Shown here: in pieces, positions 1-3,893 of the stretch
How positions within the stretch are numbered: the first letter of the stretch is position 1
Layout of the letters: every line of letters begins with the position of its first letter
The notes under the pieces: generated by a model
What the model was told of the DNA's origin: nothing
The model's database searches: none
What the model saw: the letters and a program-made list of their open reading frames with translations, nothing else
DNA from: Mariprofundaceae bacterium
GTDB lineage: Bacteria > Pseudomonadota > Zetaproteobacteria > Mariprofundales > Mariprofundaceae
Assembly (NCBI GenBank): GCA_030950875.1
Contig: JAUZQS010000337.1
Coordinates: 1-5,179 of the forward strand
Length of the DNA: 5,179 nt
Direction of reading: 5' to 3'
Translations under genes and position numbers: made by a program

Positions 1-30
1 ACCGTGGTTCGAATCCACGTTCCCCAGCCA
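1..30 (+). tRNA. tRNA 3' end (partial), probably tRNA-Gln
   Basis: The window opens inside a tRNA gene. The T arm is complete: stem CGTGG (3-7) pairs with CCACG (15-19) around the loop TTCGAAT (8-14). The 3' acceptor strand TTCCCCA follows (20-26), then discriminator G27 and an encoded CCA (28-30). A CCCCA acceptor strand implies a T1-A72 first pair, and with a G discriminator this is the pattern of gammaproteobacterial tRNA-Gln. The anticodon lies outside the window, so the identity is inferred; that it is a tRNA is near certain. tRNA 3' ends are common integration sites, which fits the accessory hsd locus downstream, but no integrase or duplicated tRNA end is visible here. Confidence 0.9.
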
Positions 31-58
31 TATTAAATGATAGTAATAGCAACAAACT

Positions 59-93
59 AAAGCCTTCGAGAAATCGGAGGCTTTTTTATTTTT
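59..93 (+). terminator. Rho-independent terminator of the tRNA transcript
   Basis: Stem AGCCTTCGA (61-69) pairs with TCGGAGGCT (74-82), including one T-G wobble, around a GAAA tetraloop of the GNRA type (70-73). AA at 59-60 can also pair with TT at 83-84. A T-rich tract runs from 82 to 93, broken only by A88. It lies 28 bp after the tRNA CCA end and should separate tRNA transcription from the hsd operon. Confidence 0.9.
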
Positions 94-138
94 CTCTAAA
101 GGGGAGTATAGGGGGAGTGGCAGGGCAATCGCATTAAA

Positions 139-170
139 AAATGTTTGTTTCATTATATTTTCAAACATTT
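139..170. repeat. 9-bp inverted repeat upstream of hsdM
   Basis: Perfect arms AAATGTTTG (139-147) and CAAACATTT (162-170) flank a 14-nt AT-rich spacer that contains a TATATT hexamer (154-159). It sits about 80 bp before hsdM and has no T-run typical of a terminator. It could be an operator or simply an AT-rich coincidence. Confidence 0.4.
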
Positions 171-198
171 GAGAAATGGGAAAAATATTGATGGGAAT

Positions 199-227
199 TT
201 GAAGGTCACTCGCTAAGAGTATACTCT
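199..227 (+). promoter_or_regulatory. Candidate hsdM promoter with palindrome over the -10
   Basis: TATACT (220-225) matches the sigma70 -10 consensus at five of six positions. A start of transcription near 232 would leave a leader of about 19 nt before the hsdM ATG. The best upstream hexamer is TTGAAG (199-204, four of six), but the spacer is only 15 bp, so the -35 assignment is weak. The -10 lies inside the perfect 12-bp palindrome AGAGTATACTCT (216-227). CGC (211-213) and GCG (228-230) outside it extend the symmetry with a 2-nt offset. A dimeric repressor bound here would block the -10 directly. The promoter is inferred from sequence only. Confidence 0.4.
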
Positions 228-240
228 GCGACAGGGTATT

Positions 241-246
241 GAGGGG
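241..246 (+). promoter_or_regulatory. Ribosome binding site deciding the hsdM start
   Basis: GAGGGG lies 4 nt before ATG 251. The open frame extends upstream to a TTG at 239, but that codon overlaps this Shine-Dalgarno sequence and has none of its own. The ATG at 251 is therefore the likely start. Confidence 0.75.
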
Positions 247-250
247 ATAT

Positions 251-1705
251 ATGTTCGAACAAACATTTAAGAATATCGACAGTGTACTGCATAAAGATGC
301 AGGAGCAGATAGCGAGTTGGATTATATTGGGCAGACATCATGGGTGATGTTCCTGCGCTATCTTGATGAATTGGAGAAAGATAAAGCCGATGAGGCCGAG
401 CTTGAGGGGTTGGAATACCAATATATTCTTGATGAAGAGTATCGCTGGTCAATTTGGGCAATGCCCAAAGATGCCAATGATAAACTGGATCATCACAAAG
501 CCATGACGGGCCCTGATTTGATTGAATTTGTTGACCATAAATTATTCCCTTATCTGGCAGCGTTTAAACACTCTGCCGACCATGCCCAAACCATTGAATA
601 CAAAATTGGTGAAATTTTTTCTGAGCTGAAAAACAAGATTCAAACAGGTTATAGCCTGCGTGATATCTTGGAATATGCTGATGAGCTTCCCTTTCGCTCC
701 ACCAAAGACAAACACGAACTCAGCCACCTCTACGAAACCAAAATCAAGAACATGGGCAATGCAGGTCGCAATGGTGGTCAGTATTACACCCCACGCCCCC
801 TTATTCGTGCCATGATAGAAGTCATAGACCCGCAAATGGGTGAGAAGGTCTATGATGGTGCGGCAGGCTCGTGTGGTTTCTTGTGCGAAGCCTATGAATA
901 TATGGCAACGCGGATGGATAAAACCACCGACAACCTCAAGACCATTCAAGGGAAAACCTTTTACGGCAAAGAGAAGAAGAACCTTGCGTATGTGATTGGC
1001 ATTATGAATATGATTCTGCACGGCATTGAAGCGCCCAATATTATTCATACCAACACCCTTGGCGAAAACATCCGCGATATTCAGGAAAAAGATCGTTATC
1101 ATGTCATTCTCGCCAACCCGCCGTTTGGGGGTGGTGAGCATAAAGAGGTACAGCAGAATTTCCCGATTAAAACAGGGGAAACAGCTTTTCTTTTCTTGCA
1201 ACACTTTATCAAATCGCTCAAAGCAGGTGGCCGAGCAGCGATTGTTATCAAAAATACATTCTTGAGCAATACAGACAACGCATCTGTTAGCCTGCGTAAA
1301 CATCTATTAGATACTTGTAACCTGCACACCGTCTTAGATATGCCGAGCGGCACATTCTTAGGCGCGGGTGTAAAAACGGTGGTGTTGTTTTTCCAAAAAG
1401 GTGAACCAACTAAAAAGACGTGGTTTTACCAACTCAATCCCGGTCGCAATATGGGTAAAACCAACCCCTTAAACGATAAAGATATGGCAGCCTTTGTTGA
1501 GCTACAAAAAAGCAAATCCGAAACTGAACAATCCTGGATGCTTAACATGGCTGATATTGATGCCGGCACCTGCGATTTAAGCGTAAAGAATCCGAACACA
1601 CCCGAAGAAGCCCCATTGCGTAGTCCGCAAGATATTTTGATAGAGATGGAAGCCTTGGATAAAGAAACAAGCCAAATCCTTCAAACTATTAAGGGTTTAA
1701 TATGA
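251..1705 (+). CDS. hsdM: Type I restriction-modification system methyltransferase subunit (HsdM)
   Basis: 484-residue N6-adenine DNA methyltransferase that transfers a methyl group from S-adenosylmethionine to adenines in the site chosen by HsdS. HsdM is also needed for the restriction complex. The N-terminal helical HsdM domain covers about residues 1-130 (DYIGQTSWVMFLRYLDELE near 24-42). The catalytic domain follows. GGQYYTPRPL (175-184) is the typical lead-in. DGAAGSCGF (202-210) is the SAM-binding motif I, with Cys where Gly or Ala is more usual. NPPF (289-292) is the catalytic motif IV. The conserved stretch GTFLGAGVKTVVLFF and the C-terminal PGRNMGKTNPL are also present. Length is normal for the family (about 490 residues, as in EcoAI-like systems). 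ATG 251 was chosen over TTG 239 for its ribosome binding site. The stop codon overlaps the next start (ATGA). The frame is intact, so methyltransferase activity depends on the damaged HsdS. Confidence 0.96.
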   Translation: MFEQTFKNIDSVLHKDAGADSELDYIGQTSWVMFLRYLDELEKDKADEAELEGLEYQYILDEEYRWSIWAMPKDANDKLDHHKAMTGPDLIEFVDHKLFPYLAAFKHSADHAQTIEYKIGEIFSELKNKIQTGYSLRDILEYADELPFRSTKDKHELSHLYETKIKNMGNAGRNGGQYYTPRPLIRAMIEVIDPQMGEKVYDGAAGSCGFLCEAYEYMATRMDKTTDNLKTIQGKTFYGKEKKNLAYVIGIMNMILHGIEAPNIIHTNTLGENIRDIQEKDRYHVILANPPFGGGEHKEVQQNFPIKTGETAFLFLQHFIKSLKAGGRAAIVIKNTFLSNTDNASVSLRKHLLDTCNLHTVLDMPSGTFLGAGVKTVVLFFQKGEPTKKTWFYQLNPGRNMGKTNPLNDKDMAAFVELQKSKSETEQSWMLNMADIDAGTCDLSVKNPNTPEEAPLRSPQDILIEMEALDKETSQILQTIKGLI

Positions 1706-2544
1706 GTCAGAAAAATAAGCTTCAACTCTTTCAGGATCAAAGCATTCGCTCGCATTGGGATGCCGATCAAGAAAAATGGTTTTTCTCTGTTCAGGATATT
1801 GTACAAATCCTTTCAGAGAGTAAGGATGTAAAGCAATACATCAAACGTATGCGTAGCCGTAATTCAGCACTCAATGCCAACTGGGGTACAATTTGTACCC
1901 CTCTTGAAATGGTCGCCGCAGATGGAAAATTGCGAAAAATACAAGCAGCAGATACAGAAGGGGTGTTGCGTATTATTCAATCCATCCCATCCCCCAAAGC
2001 TGAACCGTTCAAACAATGGCTGGCAAAAGTGGGTGCAGAGCGCATTGAAGAGACTGAAGACCCTGAATTGGCATTTGATAGAGCCATGCAGACTTACCTT
2101 GCCAAAGGTTATTCCAAAGAATGGATCAACCAACGCTTAAAAAGCATTGAGGTGCGTAAAGAGCTCACCGATGAATGGCAAGAGCGTGGCATGAAACAAG
2201 GCTTGGAATACGCCATTTTAACCAACGCACTGACTCAGGCATGGGCAGGTAAAAGTATCAAGGAATACAAGCAGCACAAAGGCCTGAAAAAAGAAGGTTT
2301 ACGGGATAATATGTCCAATCTTGAGTTGGTTTTAAATATGTTGGCTGAAGCTTCCACCACAGAAATTTCCAAGAAACAGCAACCCGAAGGCTTGGAAGAA
2401 AACAAAGATGTGGCGCAAAAGGGTGGCAATGCAGCCAAGCAAGCCCGATTAGAGATTGAGAAACAGACAGGTGAATCCATCATCAGCTCAGACAATGCTA
2501 AATCGTTGAGACATAAACCTAATGATCTAGCGGTAGAGGGTTAA
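1702..2544 (+). CDS. BRO-N domain / prophage antirepressor-like protein within the hsd operon
   Basis: 280 residues. The N-terminal part (about 5-110) looks like a BRO-N domain, known from baculovirus Bro proteins and phage antirepressors. Recognisable segments are WFFSVQDIVQIL (26-37) and AADTEGVLRIIQSIPSPKAE (82-101) followed by FKQWL. The middle is helical and charged. The C-terminal segment from about 240, with GGNAAKQARLEIEKQTG, resembles the end of DinD-like (DNA-damage-inducible protein D) relatives. No membrane segment or signal peptide is seen. The start overlaps the hsdM stop by 4 bp and has AAGGG (1691-1695) 6 nt upstream, so it is translationally coupled. hsdS starts 1 bp after its stop. 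BRO-type genes are found in other type I loci between the core subunits, but their role there is not established. DNA binding or regulation of the operon is an inference. A 19-bp palindrome lies inside its coding sequence (1883-1901). Confidence 0.88.
   Translation: MSQKNKLQLFQDQSIRSHWDADQEKWFFSVQDIVQILSESKDVKQYIKRMRSRNSALNANWGTICTPLEMVAADGKLRKIQAADTEGVLRIIQSIPSPKAEPFKQWLAKVGAERIEETEDPELAFDRAMQTYLAKGYSKEWINQRLKSIEVRKELTDEWQERGMKQGLEYAILTNALTQAWAGKSIKEYKQHKGLKKEGLRDNMSNLELVLNMLAEASTTEISKKQQPEGLEENKDVAQKGGNAAKQARLEIEKQTGESIISSDNAKSLRHKPNDLAVEG
1883..1901. repeat. 19-bp near-perfect palindrome inside the BRO gene
   Basis: GGGGTACAA (1883-1891) and TTGTACCCC (1893-1901) are perfect 9-bp reverse complements around a single central T. 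The site lies about 180 bp into the BRO-like gene, over the codons for WGTICTP. Its shape is that of a homodimer operator. It may equally follow from the conserved protein sequence, so only the palindrome itself is certain. Confidence 0.6.
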
Positions 2545-2545
2545 T

Positions 2546-3469
2546 ATGAAGGTAGGTTGGGAACAAAAGAAGCTGGGGGATATAGCTTCGGTAGAATATG
2601 GATTTACGGATAAGTCCACACTAGAAGGAAGCTATCGATATGTTCGGATAACAGACATCGATAAAAATGGCGAACTTATCAAAGAGTCAAAGATGTATAT
2701 TCATTCATCCAGTGAAGCGAAGAAGTTTCTTTTAAATGATAATGACCTACTGATGGCAAGAACTGGGGCAACATTCGCAAAGGTGCTGTTATATAAGGAT
2801 TATGAACCATCTGTGTTTGCATCGTATCTCATTAAAATTAAATTTTCTGAAAACATAGAAAATAAACTTTACTGGTACTTCACAAAATCCTTAGATTATT
2901 GGGCACAAGCAAATGAATTATCCTCTGGGTCTGCTCAGCCACATTTTAACGGCAAAGCAGTTAAACAGGTGGTCTTTCCTTACCCCTCATCGGTTGAAGA
3001 GCAAAAGCAGATTGTAGCTTTGTTAGACAAAACCTTTGCCGCCATTGATCAAGCCAAAGCCAATGTAGAAAAGAACCTACAAAACGCGAAAGAACTCTTC
3101 CAAAGCAAACTCAATGAAATCTTCACCCAAAAAGGCGAAGGCTGGGAAGAGAAAAAATTTAAAGACGTGTGTGCAAAAATTACGGATGGAACTCATCAAA
3201 CACCAACATATTTTGATGAAGGTGTTATTTTCTTATCTTCTAAAAATGTTACTAGTGGCAAGATTGATTGGAATAATATCAAGTATATCGACACAAAACA
3301 GCATCTTGAGATGCATAAACGGGTCGCTCCTAAAGTAAATGACATTTTATTAGCCAAAAATGGAACTACTGGTGTTGCAGCTATGGTGGATCGTGATGTT
3401 GTGTTCGACATTTATGTGAGTCTGGCTCATATAAGGGTGCTAAGGGATATTCTACCACATTATATGTGA
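2546..3469 (+). CDS. hsdS: Type I restriction-modification specificity subunit (HsdS), C-terminally truncated
   Basis: 307-residue remnant of the subunit that reads the bipartite target site and bridges the two HsdM. The first target-recognition domain covers about 4-145, opening with GWEQKKLGDIASVEYG and ending with GSAQPHFNGKAVKQVVFPYP. The central conserved coiled-coil region covers about 148-196 (EEQKQIVALLDKTFAAIDQA onward). TRD2 opens at GEGWEEKKFKDVCAKITDGTHQTP (198-220) and breaks off at ILPHYM (302-307). Full HsdS proteins usually have 400 or more residues, so roughly the last third of TRD2 and the whole distal coiled-coil region are missing. The final Met codon (3464) and stop TGA (3467-3469) lie in the terminal repeat of the inserted element. 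GAGGG (2536-2540) sits 5 nt before the ATG, and the gene starts 1 bp after the BRO stop. Either it is a pseudogene in progress, or it acts as a half-HsdS that dimerises, as known for truncated EcoDXXI-type subunits. Confidence 0.9.
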   Translation: MKVGWEQKKLGDIASVEYGFTDKSTLEGSYRYVRITDIDKNGELIKESKMYIHSSSEAKKFLLNDNDLLMARTGATFAKVLLYKDYEPSVFASYLIKIKFSENIENKLYWYFTKSLDYWAQANELSSGSAQPHFNGKAVKQVVFPYPSSVEEQKQIVALLDKTFAAIDQAKANVEKNLQNAKELFQSKLNEIFTQKGEGWEEKKFKDVCAKITDGTHQTPTYFDEGVIFLSSKNVTSGKIDWNNIKYIDTKQHLEMHKRVAPKVNDILLAKNGTTGVAAMVDRDVVFDIYVSLAHIRVLRDILPHYM

Positions 3470-3486
3470 TGTCCTCGTAAAAAGTC
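3464..3486 (+). repeat. Left terminal inverted repeat of the MITE-like element
   Basis: 23 bp, exactly complementary to 3599-3621. It contains the last codon (ATG 3464) and the stop (TGA 3467) of the truncated hsdS frame. CACAT (3456-3460), just outside it, is complementary to its first bases after the A-T tip (ATGTG 3464-3468), making a small palindrome across the junction. Confidence 0.9.
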
Positions 3487-3598
3487 GCCAGCAAGGTTTT
3501 GAAGAGGTTGTCAAACTATTCAGAGTGGCATAAAAATCGATTGTAGGGCAAATGGTGAGCCTGTTTTCTTGAAGTTGCTCCTATTTTTTGCCAAGCTA

Positions 3599-3621
3599 GA
3601 CTTTTTACGAGGACATCACAT
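3599..3621 (-). repeat. Right terminal inverted repeat of the MITE-like element
   Basis: 23 bp, the perfect reverse complement of 3464-3486, reading GACTTTTTACGAGGAC onward. The match stops at the next outer base on each side (T3463 against T3622), which sets the symmetric boundary of the element. Confidence 0.9.
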
Positions 3622-3660
3622 TTGTGTTCATGCAAAATAAAGTTCTATCCTAAGGTTGCG

Positions 3661-3690
3661 CTTTTGTATGAGATCCTGCTTCATACTAAG
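3661..3690. repeat. Imperfect hairpin downstream of the MITE-like element
   Basis: GTATGA (3666-3671) pairs with TCATAC (3681-3686) over a 9-nt loop. CTT (3661-3663) pairs with AAG (3688-3690) outside a small internal loop. No T-run follows, so it is not a standard terminator. No function can be assigned. Confidence 0.35.
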
Positions 3691-3761
3691 GCTATTCCCA
3701 AAAAGGAGAAGGTGGAAGATACGTGCAGTTTATTTGGCATACTTTCGCTTTAGCACTTTTC

Positions 3762-3805
3762 CTTTACACAGATTTCTTTACACTTTGCAAAGGGGTGGAT
3801 ATTGA
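3762..3805 (+). promoter_or_regulatory. Direct repeat and weak candidate promoter upstream of hsdR
   Basis: CTTTACAC occurs at 3762-3769 and 3776-3783, 14 bp apart. The second copy contains TTTACA (3777-3782), which matches five of six -35 positions. It is followed at 17 bp by TATTGA (3800-3805), a poor -10 with three of six. A better -10, TATATT (3867-3872), stands nearer hsdR but has no -35 at a normal distance. A separate promoter for hsdR is plausible because the inserted element separates it from the hsdM transcript. The exact site is uncertain. Confidence 0.25.
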
Positions 3806-3893
3806 AAAGTTTTTCTAGGCTATCAGATGTTACAGAGAGAATAAGTTCTTTTTTGGTGAAAAGACTTATATTTTTGATGGTCCGATTTTAACT

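Larger units (their letters stand above)
3464..3621. mobile_element. MITE-like element, 158 bp, inserted in hsdS
   Basis: Perfect 23-bp inverted repeats bound this stretch. The left begins ATGTGATGTCCTCG and the right ends CGAGGACATCACAT. The roughly 110 bp between them encode nothing, which is the make-up of a non-autonomous miniature inverted-repeat element mobilised by a transposase elsewhere. Just inside the repeats, weak symmetry continues (AGCAAGG on the left, AGCTTGG in the reverse complement of the right). No clean target-site duplication is seen. CACATT occurs at 3456-3461 and again at 3617-3622, but the second copy overlaps the right repeat. The flanks do not rejoin into an HsdS frame, so insertion was accompanied or followed by loss of the hsdS 3' end. 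As RNA the element would form one long hairpin. The family was not recognised. Confidence 0.75.
3622..3893. other. Gene-free stretch between the element and hsdR
   Basis: No convincing gene on either strand. One + frame (3622 to the TAG at 3748-3750) is open for about 42 codons but begins at the element border, has no internal ATG with a ribosome binding site and matches nothing recognised. A second + frame around 3790-3888 reads GWILKSFSRLSDVTERI and then stops. This loosely resembles the opening of an HsdS target-recognition domain and may be a decayed fragment. The expected HsdS C-terminal coiled coil is not present in any frame. The region is AT-rich and holds an imperfect hairpin (3661-3690), a direct repeat (3762-3783) and a 10-bp palindrome CTTTGCAAAG (3783-3792). 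Confidence 0.5.

Noticed and set aside
211..230. A C-protein (controller) box like those of type II restriction systems
   Set aside because: The palindrome does not match known C-box spacing and no small helix-turn-helix controller gene is present. It is kept only as an unassigned operator candidate.
239..250. TTG at 239 as the hsdM start
   Set aside because: It would overlap the GAGGGG Shine-Dalgarno sequence that fits ATG 251, and MFEQTFKNID is the normal family start.
542..1303. A 253-codon open frame on the - strand opposite hsdM
   Set aside because: It is fully antisense to a well-recognised HsdM, has no recognisable domain and reads as a complement artefact of codon bias.
3464..3621. 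Reading the 23-bp inverted repeats as a single intrinsic terminator or a CRISPR-type repeat pair
   Set aside because: The arms are 112 bp apart with no U-run after a compact stem, and there are only two copies in inverted orientation, which fits a transposable element better.
3622..3750. A 42-codon open frame starting at the element border
   Set aside because: No start codon with a ribosome binding site, no recognised similarity, and not a continuation of HsdS.
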